Source of the DNA: Caecitellus pseudoparvulus
Lineage: Eukaryota > Bigyra: Bicosoecida
Reading direction: 5' to 3'
NCBI GenBank assembly: GCA_965644315.1
Contig: CBFFRQ010000080.1
Span: forward strand, 186,001-250,000
DNA length: 64,000 nt
Shown here: positions 42,981-54,324 of the stretch, piece by piece
Layout: each line of letters starts with the position of its first letter
Position numbering within the stretch: position 1 is the first letter of the stretch
Translations under genes and position numbers: made by a program
The notes under the pieces: generated by a model
Told to the model about the DNA's origin: nothing
Database searches by the model: none
Seen by the model: the letters and a program-made list of their open reading frames with translations, nothing else

Positions 42981-43034
42981 GGCTGGAGCAAGTCGCCGGT
43001 TTCGGCAGGGGTGCATTGCTTGGGAGCAGGCGCA

Positions 43035-45263
43035 TCAGCCAGTGGCGACCAGGTGGTTCACGTACGCCCGCACCAGCTCGTTGATTTCCTTGCCCTGCTC
43101 GGAGGCAAAGTACAGCTTATCCTGCTTGATGAGGTTCCCCACATGCAGCACGAAGGAAGAGCCCGAGTGCCCCCAGGTCGGCACTTCAGCGTACGGGTAG
43201 TCCTTAATGATCTCCTTTGTGTCGGGGTTGATGATGAGGATGCCCTTGGGGTTGACGGCGAGGAACACTTCGTCAGGCAGGTCCACGGACATCTGCGGCT
43301 CGCAGAAGAAGAAGGAAGAGCCGTAGATCTGCCATGCCTTGACGATTGCCATGTACCGCGAACGAGCTTGCGCGTTGGTGTTGCCGGCCAAAGCGGCATG
43401 CTCGGCCTTGATGCGGGAGATGTAGTCGGCCGTCTTTGCAGCATCCAGGTATTTGGTGGGCAGGAAGCGCACCAACGTCTCGCGGGTGAGGTCGAAGCCT
43501 GCGTCGCCATACTCCACCTGCATCTGAATGGCAGCCAGCTTCAACACATCTTCCTCAGCACATGGGTACCTGCTGGATACAACATCGTACACCGCCTGGC
43601 GGTACATCATCTCCTCGGCATACACATCCTTGGAGTCGGGCTCGAAGTACACGTGCACCTTGTACACAATGCGGTACATGGATGTGACGTTGGTGCCCTT
43701 GTCCTTGGCTTGCTTCTCCTCCTCATACAGGCGCTGCCAATACGCCACCAGGTCCAGGATGCGCTCATCCTTCTCCAGGTACCGCTCCTCCATGTCCGGC
43801 GTCAGCTCATACACCGCGAAGGCATCAGGCTTCTCGATGCCCAGCTGGAAAGCCATCATCTTGTTCAAGTCCTCGGCAGTGGTCCACGACGTCACGGGCA
43901 TGACTTCGTACTCGCCAGTCAGCTGGAAGACACGCACAACCGATGGCTTCATGCTCTTGCAGGCGTCGATCTCCATGGACGTGGGGATCTCACGGCGTGG
44001 TCCGAGCTGGGTGCTCTTCATGACACGGCCCAGGCAGTACCGTGCATAGCGGCCGATCATGCCATCGTCGTCCATGTGCTCGGCAAAGTAAGATGTCAGG
44101 TAGTCGTGGAACTCGGCAGAAGGCGGGAATGCACCTGTTGCGACTGCGAACAGCTGCCATCCGCGCAGGCAGGACTCAGCGTTGGGGTTCTTGTTGGTCT
44201 GCTTCATGATTTGGCAGTACACTTCGTCACGCAGCTCCTGTGGCGCGTGCAGAGAGTTCTTCATCAGCTTCTCTGCGTGCCCACCGTCCTCCTTCTGAGT
44301 CTTGCGGTCGCCCATGTACCCGGTGATGTTGCGGAAGCACTGCGTCGCCTGCGTCTCCAGGTCCTTGCCGGGCATCTTGCGCAGGGAGGTCTTGATGACG
44401 TCTGCCTTCCATGCTGTGATCTTGTCCACAGTGGTCTTCTTGCCGAAGATGCCCTTGCGGTTCAGGTTGAAGTAGTCAGCAGCGTAGTCCTCAAAGTTCT
44501 TCGTGGGGTGGTCAGACCGCTCGCCGACGGGCACCTTCATGAAGTCCAGCAGGGTGCGGGAGAGCGCCTCCGCCTCGGCCGCTCGAGCTGCCAGGTCAGA
44601 CGCCTCGGAGGCGTCCTTGCGTGCCTGCCGCCGCGCGGTTGCCTCAGCCTTCTTGCGGGCGCCGAAGTCAGCGAACTTCTTCAGCTTGCTGAACTTCTCT
44701 GCGTCCCCACCTGCAGTCAGGTTCTTGCGTGCAGTGAGCTTGGCATGGGACAGCACCTTGATCCAGCGCAGCTTCACGCCAGCGGACAACTTCCCAGTGC
44801 CGCCAGCGCCAGTGTCGGCGCCCGCCTCGGGGTCAACCCAGCCAGCGGGTTGCTCCCAGCTGCTCTCCCCAGTTTCGTTGTTGTACCAGTAGGGGTGCCC
44901 TGAATCCTCGTCGACACCCTTCACCCACGGTGAGGCGCCGGTTGTCGTGGCTCCTGCCACCTGAGTTGCCTTGAGCTCCTCAGGGTACTCCCACTGGGTC
45001 TCGCCAGCTGTGACGGCGGAGCGCAAAGCACATCTGCGGGCTGCTTCGTGCGGAGCTGCACAAAAAATGTACGCACTCTTTGTGTTTGCATAGTATGTGT
45101 GGCCAGAGCTCTCGTCGACGGCCTCAACCTGTACAGCGGCAGTGTTGCACGGTGCAGCGCACACCAACCCGCCAACGCCAAGCCAGCGCAGAGCGTGGAG
45201 AACCGGTGTCCCACGCGGGACTCAACGTACCCAATCACCGCCGATCGGCGTTGCATCAGACAT
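43035..45263 (-). CDS. WW-WW-MyTH4-FERM protein without a motor
   Basis: Three exons, 45263-45231 (33 nt), 45128-45077 (52 nt) and 45007-43035, splice to 685 residues. The two small exons rebuild a complete first WW domain: GGDW from exon 1, VEAVDESSGHTYYANTK from exon 2, and TGETQWEYPEEL from exon 3. WW2 is WVKGVDEDSGHPYWYNN...SSWEQPAGW. A Lys/Arg/Ala helix leads to a MyTH4 domain (about 207-357) with LHAPQELRDEVYCQIMKQT and NPNAESCLRGWQLFA. A FERM module follows to the end (about 387-685), with EDLNKMMAFQLG, MYRIVYKVHVYF and ELVRAYVNHL. MyTH4-FERM normally forms the cargo and microtubule-binding tail of myosins; here there is no head. It may act as a membrane-cytoskeleton adaptor. The gene lies 1.3 kb from the myosin gene, on the other strand. 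Confidence 0.9.
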
Positions 45264-45710
45264 TCTGAGCGACTTGCTGCGCAGGGCAGGGCTGGGGTTG
45301 TGCAGGGGCCGGCGCTTCGTCGAGCCGACAGGGTACAACAAGCTGCACTCACGAATGGAGTGCTGAGCGACAACAGGGTGGTCAGCCAATGTATCTGTGC
45401 AGCTAGCTGCGCTCACAGACTGCATTTATTTTCCGGTTCAGGTTTTAGCTTGGCTGCGTGCTGTCGCTGGCACCTCCCTGCAAGCATGTCCGGGGGGGGG
45501 GTGCATGCTCGCACAGCGACATGGAGTTTGAAGAGCGAGGGAAATCCTCCCCGACATGCTGTGCGAGAGCAAAATTCCTGGCACGTGGGGTCTAGCAGAC
45601 CAATATATGACGCCCTTATCAAGTTATTTCTCTCCATCCTCCTCTGTGGCGTGTCTGGTAGCGCAGCTGACTTGTGTGCGTTTCACCCACGTTTTACCAA
45701 GCCCAACTCC
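45264..45710. promoter_or_regulatory. Divergent intergenic region, WW-MyTH4-FERM / JmjC
   Basis: About 447 bp separate the two start codons. The JmjC side has a CCAAT followed by an AT-rich TATA-like stretch (ccaatatatgac, about 45600-45611), roughly 100 bp before its ATG. The JmjC frame stays open through the whole region upstream, but no conserved content is seen there. Confidence 0.4.
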
Positions 45711-47237
45711 ATGGCCTGCGCCCGGCTCGCGGCAGCTGTGGGCCTGCTTGCCTTTGTACTCAATCAGGTACCTACCTTTGGTGCTGAGGCACTCCCCAAC
45801 CCCCCAACAGCAGTTCCGAGGCACGAGTTTCGGCAGGCTGTCGGTGGTCGACTGGACCGCCATTCCGGCCAAGGCTGGGTTCAGCAAGCAGTGCGCAGCC
45901 TGGGGGGGGACCAGCCGTTCATTTTGACCAGGACGCCCCTAGTGAAGAAGTGGAAGGCGTTCTCTGCTTGGCAGTCTCCTTCGGCTTTCGCCAAGGACAT
46001 GGCAGGCCAATCCTCGCTGGATGCATGCACAGCCGCCACTGACCACGTCTCTTTCCCTGGGGCCTACCAGAACACTGGGCCCGTGTTCGGACCATACTAT
46101 GATGCTTCACGCCCCCTCCATAGCTTTGTACAAGGATCCCTTCCCTACGTGTCCAACGTGACCTTGCCCCTTGCAGACCTGCTCCCCTCCATTTGCGCCG
46201 ATCGGCAGGAGGAACCTCTCCCAGCTTCGGGGGCCAGCCCCCTGGCGGCATCCGGCCAAGTTGGGCACGCGGACATCAGCGTAGACAGCGGCGGGGAAAC
46301 CACTCCTGTCCGCTGGTCGTACCTCTCAGGGGGGGTGGACGACCTCCTGACCCCGGCGGTGCAGCGCAGGCGGCTGCTGGGACTTTCTTCCCTCGTCGAG
46401 CTGAACCCACGCAAAAGCAGCGTGAACATGTGGCTTGGCCAGAGCGGCGTGGTGGCCCCCTGCCACTACGATGGGTACCACAATGTCTTCGTGCAGGTTG
46501 GTGGGCGGAAGCGCTTCCTGTTGTGGTCCCCCCAGGCGTGGCGGCAACTCAACCCCCGGCCTTTCTTGCACCCCCAGCACGCACAGTGCGGTGTGAACGT
46601 CAGTGCAGAGTGGGGGACGCTGGGACCCCTGGCAATGGTGGCTGATTTAGGGCCGAAAGATGTGCTGTATCTCCCCCCAGCCTGGTTTCACGAGGTGGTG
46701 TCCTTGCAAGACAGCATCTCCCTCAATGCCTGGACTGTGGACGAAGGCTTGGAGGTGGCCAGTGCTGGGCTCTTTGGCCAAAGACCCCCTGCTGCACCAC
46801 AGCCCAGTTCCCACTCTCCGGCCTCATTTGCAAGGCGTGCTCTGCTCCCCATCATTGCTGCGCTGCGAGCGTGTGCTGCAGACGAGGCCTGTGCGGTTCC
46901 ACTCCTTCCAGGCGACACTCCGACCTCTGCCGCTCTCACATGGCTGCGCGATGTCAGCGAAAGCCGGTACGGTGAGCTGGTCCGAGGTGGCACACTGGCT
47001 TGCCCTAAGCATCTGTATCCCACACCTGACGAGCAGAACTGGGATGCAGGGCCAGTGAACGTGCAAGCAGGCAGCAAGTTGGCGGCGTGGGCTCAGCGCG
47101 CGGCAGAGGCCATGCAAGCCCTGCCTCGCGATCTTGCAGAGTTGTGGATCGGGAACTGGGTGGAGTTTCAGGCAGCACTCGCCCTGGGCGGCGCCCCTGG
47201 CGTCGCTTGCCTCCTGACTCACTGGCACCTGCATTGA
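45711..47237 (+). CDS. JmjC/cupin-8 2OG oxygenase with signal peptide
   Basis: The single exon encodes 508 residues. ATG 45711 gives a classic signal peptide (basic start MACAR, hydrophobic core AAAVGLLAFVLNQV, then small residues near FGAEA), so entry into the secretory pathway is likely. The cupin-8/JmjC core has LNPRKSSVNMWLGQSG followed by the iron ligands in CHYDGYHN (His252, Asp254), QVGGRKRFLLWSP, and the distal His327 in LPPAWFHEV. It resembles the FIH/JMJD5-7/JMJD8 group of small JmjC hydroxylases rather than histone demethylases; JMJD8 is a known ER-lumenal member. The substrate is unknown. The stop is 5 bp from the stop of the convergent ABC transporter gene. Confidence 0.85.
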   Translation: MACARLAAAVGLLAFVLNQVPTFGAEALPNPPTAVPRHEFRQAVGGRLDRHSGQGWVQQAVRSLGGDQPFILTRTPLVKKWKAFSAWQSPSAFAKDMAGQSSLDACTAATDHVSFPGAYQNTGPVFGPYYDASRPLHSFVQGSLPYVSNVTLPLADLLPSICADRQEEPLPASGASPLAASGQVGHADISVDSGGETTPVRWSYLSGGVDDLLTPAVQRRRLLGLSSLVELNPRKSSVNMWLGQSGVVAPCHYDGYHNVFVQVGGRKRFLLWSPQAWRQLNPRPFLHPQHAQCGVNVSAEWGTLGPLAMVADLGPKDVLYLPPAWFHEVVSLQDSISLNAWTVDEGLEVASAGLFGQRPPAAPQPSSHSPASFARRALLPIIAALRACAADEACAVPLLPGDTPTSAALTWLRDVSESRYGELVRGGTLACPKHLYPTPDEQNWDAGPVNVQAGSKLAAWAQRAAEAMQALPRDLAELWIGNWVEFQAALALGGAPGVACLLTHWHLH

Positions 47238-47242
47238 ACGCC

Positions 47243-50200
47243 TCAGGAGGCCCCCTCTGATGCCGCGGCGGAGGCCTGCCCCAGGAGCTGTGCGAAGGCA
47301 CTGTCCGGGCGCCCCATGAGCGTGGCTGGCGTGTCGTACTCAGCCACTTTCCCTGCATCCAAAACCAAGATCCGGGTGCTGTCCACGATCGTGTTCAGGC
47401 GGTGAGCGATGGTGAGCACGGTGCACTGGGCGAACTCCGAGCGAATGGTCTGCTGCAGCACAGAGTCTGACGTGACGTCCACAGAAGAGGAGGCTTCGTC
47501 CAGGACTACGATACGGGCCCCCCGCAGCAGCGCCCGGGCGACGCAGATGAGCTGGCGCTGGCCTTGGGACCAATTCTCCCCACCCTCCGCGACAGCGGCA
47601 TCCAAGCCCCCCTCTTGCTGCTTCACCGCAGCCTCCAGCGACACTTGCTGCAGGGACCGCCACATTGCAGCATCGCTGGTTGCGTGTGTCGGGTCCAAGT
47701 TGTCCCGCAAGGTTCCCTTGAACAGGAACGGCTCCTGGGGGATGATGGCGAGGGAGGAGCGCAGGCGGTGCAGGGACACGTCATTGATGTCGATGCCGTC
47801 GATGGCGATGGTGCCCTCCTGCACGTCCGCCAGCCGGAAAAGGGCCGAAACGAGGCTGCTCTTGCCCGCCCCAGTGCGGCCGCAGATGCCAACCTTGTCG
47901 CCGCCGCCCACCTCTGCGCTGACGCCGTGCAGCACGTACGGCGTGCTCGTGCGGTACTTCATCTTGAAGTCCTTCAGGGTGATGGCGCCCTTGGACGGCC
48001 ACTCGGGAGGGGGAGTGACCTTGGCCACGGGGGCAGCCGGCCCGTCAGCAGCTGACGTGCCGGACGGCTCCACGGGGCTCTCCGTGTACTCAGCGATGCG
48101 CTCCACAGAGACGATCTGTGTCTCCACTTGCCCTGCCATGCGCACGACCCAGTTCAAGCCTTGAGTGATGGAAAGGGCGTAGGACACGGACAGGCCCGCC
48201 AGAGCCGCGGAGATGGAGCCGGCAGACACGACAGTCAACAAGGATGCCATGACGACGATGACAGTGCCGATGGTTTCAAGGCGCACAGCCAGCCATCGGT
48301 TGGTGGATGTGAATGCAAAGTACGCCTGCTGGTTCACATCGGTCAAGCGGTCATTCAGGGTGACGAAGCGCTGTTCATCTTGGTAGGCGCGGATGGAGGC
48401 TGCGCCGACAATCGTCTGGCCGAAGTTCGAGTAGATGGGGGAATTGGACACTGAGTTCAAGCGCTGCAGTTCCCGGGATGTGGCGACGTAGTACCGCTGG
48501 ATGAAGTAGTACAGGACCAAGAGGGGCACCAGCACTGCAATGAACCAGGGTGTGACCGACGCGATAACGACGAAAGTGCCCAGCACGCCGAAAGAGGTGT
48601 TGGCCAGGGAGCTGCAAGTCTGGGCGAGCTGCTCGTCCACCTTGTACTGGTCTGAGGAGAAGCGGTTCAAGATGCGGCCAACTGGGACGGTGTCAAAGAA
48701 CGACTGCTTTGCGTGGAAAATGCGGGCAAGCAAGCCATCATGCAGCGTGCGGGCAGCCCGCACGCCGAAGAGGGCCGTGCACACCCGCAGAATGGTGAGC
48801 ACAACCAGGGCACCCACAGAAATGCCAATGTACACTTCCAAGTACTGCATGTTTGTGGCGGAGGAGGTGTTGGCGTCGATGTGGTCTGTCCAGTACGACA
48901 GCCACCAGTTGGCCACGAGGGTGCCGGCCGTGGACAATGCGAACATGAACAGGACACCAGCCAGGGCCAGCATGCCGCCTCCTGCCTCGGCATACTTCTT
49001 GTATACCTGCCAGTCCACACGCCCGCGCTCGCGGCCCTCTGCCTTTGTGAGCTTGCCTGTGGAGCTCGACCCAGCGTCGGTGGTTCGGTCCGTGGGTTTG
49101 GCAGGGTCAGCTTTGGGTGGTGAGTGAGCTTCCGACTGCACTTCACTCTCAGCTTCACCCTCGTCTGAGGAAACCCCATCTGCAGCTTCCCCCCCACGAG
49201 TTGCCTCGACGTCTTGTTCGTACTGCTGCAGAAGGGAGGCAAACCGGCCGCCTGGCTGAGCAGCGAGCTCGGCATGCCGTCCGTCCTCAGCAATGGCACC
49301 ATCCGCCATGACGACAACGCGGTCCGCCCTGGACGTGTACTGCAGTCCGTGGGTCACCAGCACCCGGGTGCGGTCGCCCAGCAAGCCCAGCATGCACTTG
49401 TTGAAGATGGTGCGTCCGACGTGAGCATCCACAGCAGACAGCGGGTCATCAAAAATGTACACGTCTGCGTCAGCGTACACCGCCCGAGCCAGGGCGACAC
49501 GCTGGCGTTGGCCCCCTGACAAGTTGATGCCTTTGTCACCGATTTCACACTGGTCACCAGCTGGCAAGATGGCGATGTCGGGCGTCAAGCAGCACACGTC
49601 CAGGACCTGCTCATAGCGCGCCCTGTTCATCGGGCGCCCAAACAGGATGTTCCCTTGCAAAGTGTCGTTGAGGATGAAGGCGGTCTGGGGGACGTACGCA
49701 AGGGAGCCGCGAATCCAGGCGGTGCCTGCAGTCTTGGGCATCTCGCCCAAGAAGGCAGACAGCAAGGAACTCTTCCCGCTGCCGACCTGCCCGACCACTG
49801 CGAGGAACTGCCCTGTGGGCACAAGTAGGGTGAGGTCACGCAGTCCACGTGAGGCACTAGCTGGCGACAAGCCGCCCTCCATGACCTCCCCAACACTGTC
49901 TTCAGCTGTAAGCGGGGCAGTGGCGGAGGGCTCCAGCGCCTCCAAGGCAGGGGTGGAGGCTGCTGCGGGCTGGGGCTTGCTTGCTTGCCACATGTACGTC
50001 CCCTGCACAATGCCCATGGCATGTTCAGTCGCGTGCTGCGCCAGAACAGGCCGAGCTTCAGCGACGGCCTGCGAAAAGGCAGGCGTCACGAGGGGCAGGT
50101 CTGTCTCCACCACACCATCTGCAGGCTCTTGCACGTGCACCTCTCCGCCAGAGGTGGTCTGGTACCCGACAGTCTCAATCCGAGCAGCGTGGGGCTGAGT

Positions 50201-52553
50201 TGGGGCGACCCCATCCAGCGCCTTCTGCAAGCCAGCAGGGTCCACTGGCAAGCGCAGTGTGGCATTGGGATCCAGCTCTTCCGCCAGGAGGAAGGACTTG
50301 ATGCGGCGCACAGACACCGTCGCCTCCACGAGGTTGTTGATGCTCATGGGCAGCATGGTGAGGGGGAAGCGCAGGAGGTTAAAGAGGGACAGAGCTGTGA
50401 AGGCCTTGGCTGCCGTGAGCTCGTGGCCCAGCCCAACGTACGTCGCGAAGGCTGCGACGGACACGAGGAGGGGCATGCCCACCCACATGATGACAGAGGA
50501 CTGCTGCACCACTGCCCAGGAGGTGAGGGCTTGGATCTCATCGGCACGCACTGCGCCGATCTTGGCGAGGAAGTGGTCCTCCCAGGCGCTAAGCTTGATG
50601 ATCTTCATGCCGTTGATGGCTTCGGACGTCGCGTTCACGCGCTCGTCCCGGCGCCGCATGAGCGCCTTCTGGAAGCGCTTGATGATGGAAGCCACCACGC
50701 CATTCAGGGGGATGAAGATGACCATGACGCCGACACCCGCCAACATGGCTGCCCCCAGCTGCTGCCAAAGGAAGTACATGGACAGGGCGATTTGCAGGGG
50801 TCCTGACCAGACCATGTTCACGTACGAAGTCAGGTTCTGCATGCGAGAAGCGTCCGTGCTCTGCAGGTTCGTGATCTGCCCCACGCTTTTCTGCTGCCGC
50901 GCCCGCGTGGACACACGCAGGCTCTTGCGGTACGTTGCCAGGATGACCGCTGAGCGCAGGTGTTGCCCCACGCGGAACATGCGCAGGAAGTACTGGTGCA
51001 GGATGATGGTGGAGGCGAGGGATGAGGCGGCGAGGATGCCGACGTAGGAGTACCCTACCCATGCCCGAGTCTCCTTGCCGTCTGCATAGTCCTGCAGGAA
51101 GCTGATGAGCGCGTTGAGCACGTTGGGGCCGACGGAGATGGAGAGGACGTCGTACGTGAACTTGAGCATGGCCCCAAAGGCGCCATGCCGTCCGAAGGCC
51201 ACGCACATGGTCCAGCCCAGGGAGGGGTTGCCCACGCCTTTCTCTGGCAGGAGCTTGGGGAAGTCAGCGTCCGCGTCCTTACCATCCTTGCCATCCTCAC
51301 CTGCGTCGGGCGGTGGCACCCAGTCAGCGTACCCGCCCCGGGCCACCGGCAGCTCCGTGAGCCACCTGCCCCCCAGGGCGGCCTTGCCTGCCGCCAGCTG
51401 TGCTCGCCAGGCTGCCATGAACTTGCCGGCCAGGGCAAAGGAGGTGTCCTCCTCCCCCAGGGGTGGCACGTCGGCTTGCTCCAGGGGCCGCTGCCAGCCC
51501 AGGATGATGAGGTCGTTCATCCACCAGAACACGGCCCGGGAGCAGCAGGAGGCGAGCTCCTCGGGAGAGCGCATCGATGCATCGCGGGTGGAAGCGGCAC
51601 CTGCGCCCGCCTGTGCGTACAGTGGGCCAGCTGCTGCGCCGGCAGATGCAGTTTTCTTGGGACTGCCCCCCGCCAGGGGCTTGTACTCCTCGGCACTGCC
51701 TGTCTCCACCCGCAGACACGCACAGGAGCAGTACTGGAAGGTGCTGGTGAGGTCCACCAGCGCTGGCAGGGCGAAGACGGCCAGCAAGATGGAGTGCACA
51801 ATAGAAGCGATGTCCAGTGCCAGCAAGCCGTCCACGGGTGGCTTGCCATTGGCTTCTTGGGTGGCGACGTACATTGCTGAGATGACCAGTTGGGCCACCT
51901 CTGCAACAAACACTAGTAGGTACCAGACCAGTTGGTAGTCTGGGGCGCTCAAGGCGGCGCTGCCCCGAGCAGCCAGCAGGGCTCTGCGGAGCAGAACAAG
52001 GGGTGTGCACCACACGTCATGGCACAGCCAGCACGCGCAGCAGCTCACCCATTCATACCCCAAGCTGCAAGGGCAGCGAATGCCCAGATGTATGAACCGA
52101 CAGATACAGCTTCGTGTGTGATGACGCCAGTGTCTTGCAGAACTGCGCCAGCCGAGGGGGAAGCGATGTTGCTGAAGCCGCTGCGGAATTCGCCGGAGCA
52201 CTTGCGTGTGAGCTTGGGCGGCGGCACGCACTGACGACGGTGAGGGGCATCAGCGCCAGGATGCACGAGACAACCACCCGGATGATGACGGGCACAGCAT
52301 TTGAAGCTGCTCTGCTGCCCACGTAGCCCTTTCGCCGAGACGTTGGCGTGTCCGAGAGCGTGTCCACGATCAAGAAGGGGCTCGCCAGCAGAAACAGCGC
52401 CGTGATGGGAGCCAATGCGAGAGTATCTACGGCGCAATGCACGTGGCCAGACTCTTGACAGACACTGGAAATGACCTTGTCGAAGAGCGTCGCAGGCAGG
52501 GCGCTGGAGTTCGCTGCGGCCAGCAGCCGAGGAAGCGCTTCCACCGCCTCCAT
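47243..52553 (-). CDS. ABC transporter, subfamily C (MRP-type), full length
   Basis: Three exons, 52553-52228, 52171-52049 and 51983-47243, splice to 1729 residues with 56- and 65-nt introns. An N-terminal TMD0-like set of about five hydrophobic helices is spread over the small exons and the start of the long one (PITALFLLASPFLIV, VPVIIRVVVSCILAL, YQLVWYLLVFVAEVA). Two six-helix domains alternate with two nucleotide-binding domains. NBD1 has VGQVGSGKSSLL (about residue 880), LSGGQRQRVALARAVY and FDDPLSAVDAHVG. NBD2 has GRTGAGKSSLVSALFR (about 1517), WSQGQRQLICVARALL and VLDEASSSVD. In NBD1 the catalytic Glu is replaced by Asp, as is normal in ABCC proteins, so NBD1 is probably the degenerate site. 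The family exports glutathione or glucuronide conjugates and organic anions at plasma or vacuolar membranes. The first splice, chosen for phase, is the least certain. Confidence 0.92.
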
Positions 52554-52700
52554 CACGCCAGCTGCGTGCTGTAGGATCTTGCACTCTTCCCGCCACACGG
52601 AAGGGCGAGGCAGCCAGGCAAGGTGGGACGCCGCTGGGTGCACGCAGCAGGTCCAGCTGTGTGAATTTGAAGTGGCGGCAGGACGGTCCTGCCAGCCTCA

Positions 52701-54324
52701 TCACGCCCGTGAAACCGGCTCCGCACTTTGCACCTGCGCTGTCGGGGCGTCACTGGCCAACTCCTGCGCCAGCAAGTACTGCGCCGCGACCTTGATCGTG
52801 GGCAAGGCCACACGCTCCGCCTCCGCGAAGCAAGCAGGGCCCTGCGGCAGCCCCTGCAGGTGGCTCGCCAAGGTGACGTAGTCCAGATCGTCAGCGTCGC
52901 CCACCTGTTCTTCCAGCCGTTCGTGCCCGCCGTGCTGTGCCCGGAACATGTCCACGGCCAGGGCCTGCAGGAACAGAGCACTGTCGTAGAAGGCCGGGCT
53001 GAAGTTGAGGCGCTTGGCCGGCACGCCCAACTCCATGCACTTGGCATCCCGAGCAGCGCAGGCAGCCAACTCCGTCTCGTGTGTGCCGAGCAAGTGCAAC
53101 TTGCTGCGGAAGCTCACCCGGGCACGCCAGCCGTCGTGGTGGTGGGACCACTGCACGCCTCGAAAGAGGCTGGTCTTGCGGGGGCGCCCAGCTGCGTCAG
53201 AGCTCACGCGCAGAGCCTCCAGACCCTCTTCACTCAGGCGGCCCTTGCGCAGCAATTGCTCCGTGAGGTGGGCGTACTGCCCCACGGGGAAATTCAGCAC
53301 GGCATCCGCACCCAGGTACTCCAGGGCAGCAGCATCCCGTGCCTTGGCTGCTTCGGCGCCGGATGCGAAGCGGCCGATCTGCACTGCCACGCCATCCACG
53401 CGCACCCTCGCCCTGTACCAGGAGCCCACTCGCTCCACGCCCACAAAGGCCGTCGCAGAGGGGGGTGCCTTCACATTCGAGGCCGACAGGAGGGCGGGCA
53501 ACACCTGGCCTGTGGGATACTCCCGCCGGCCAGCCGCCACCAGCTGTGAGCGCGATGGGAAGTTCAGCCCCACCTCTTGCCCGCCAGCCCTCAGCACTTC
53601 GTCGTACAGCCGAGCGGCCTCGGCGGCTGACGGGAAGACGCGCTGCAGCGCCTCAGCGTGGCTGGGCGGCACGTCGCTGCCCTGTGGCAGCTGCACGCGC
53701 CAGCCTGCCCCCGGCTCAGGCCCTGCCTGTACGACGCCCCGGAAGTGGGATGGCTGCGGCCCCAGGTCAGCCTGGGAGCCGGGTCCGCCCGGCGAGTGGA
53801 AGTTCAGCACGGCCGCGTCGCCATACGCCTCCAGTGCCGCGGCGTCGTGGGCCTTGGCTGCCGCCACTTCGTCTTCAAAGCAGCCCACGAAGAGGCGCTG
53901 TGTGGCGCTGTTGCCCGCTGCCACTGCAGCTGCCAGAGGCGTGCCCTGCGGAGGCTTGGCCCGAGTCAGGCGCACCATCCACTTGCCGATTTTTCGCTGT
54001 GGCAGGAGATGGGAAGGGCGTGACCTTGCTGTCTGCCACTCGTGCTCACCCTGGACAGGCTGCTGCAGGCAGGGCGGCTTGCGGAGGTGCACTCACATGC
54101 CAGTGCACGCCAAGGAATTTGGAGCGTGGGAACAGGTGCCCCAGCCGCAGCAGCTCCTCCTCTGACGGCGCATCAGACTTGGGGACCGTACAGAACAGTG
54201 AAACATGCAGTCGTGCTGCTTTGAAGGAGGCGACGACGGGTGGGACAGCGCGAGGGCCGCGGGCAGTCAGGGCTGGTGCGCAGGCACGCAGCAGCAGCGC
54301 AGCTGCACTCGACAGGGCTGCCAT
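52701..54324 (-). CDS. Protein with four AP2/ERF-type DNA-binding domains
   Basis: Two exons, 54324-54097 and 53996-52701, splice across a 100-nt intron to 507 residues. The splice falls inside the first AP2 domain and restores it: SKFLGVHWH then RKIGKWMVRLTR, ending GCFEDEVAAAKAHDAAALEAYG and VLNF. A second, more divergent unit begins SHFRGVVQAG. A third, FVGVERVGSWYRARVRVDG...IGRFASGAEAAKARDAAALEYLG, ends VLNF. A fourth is LFRGVQWSHHHDGWRARVSF. AP2 domains bind DNA as a three-stranded sheet plus helix and are common in plants, apicomplexans and several algal and stramenopile lineages. The N-terminal about 45 residues (MAALSSAAALLLRACAPAL..., few acidic residues, several Arg) look like an organelle-targeting peptide, unusual for this family. 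The ATG has an ACCATGG context. Confidence 0.87.

Noticed and set aside
43011-44903. 630-codon plus-strand frame opposite WW-MyTH4-FERM
   Set aside because: The minus strand carries MyTH4 and FERM motifs; the plus frame is Leu/His/Val-rich shadow.
49985-51938. Plus-strand frames opposite the ABC transporter
   Set aside because: The minus strand has full ABCC motifs; these are shadows.
51984-52231. N-terminus of the ABC transporter read straight through from 52231
   Set aside because: It reads through two introns and gives a Trp/Cys/Arg-rich stretch; the spliced model restores TMD0-like helices.
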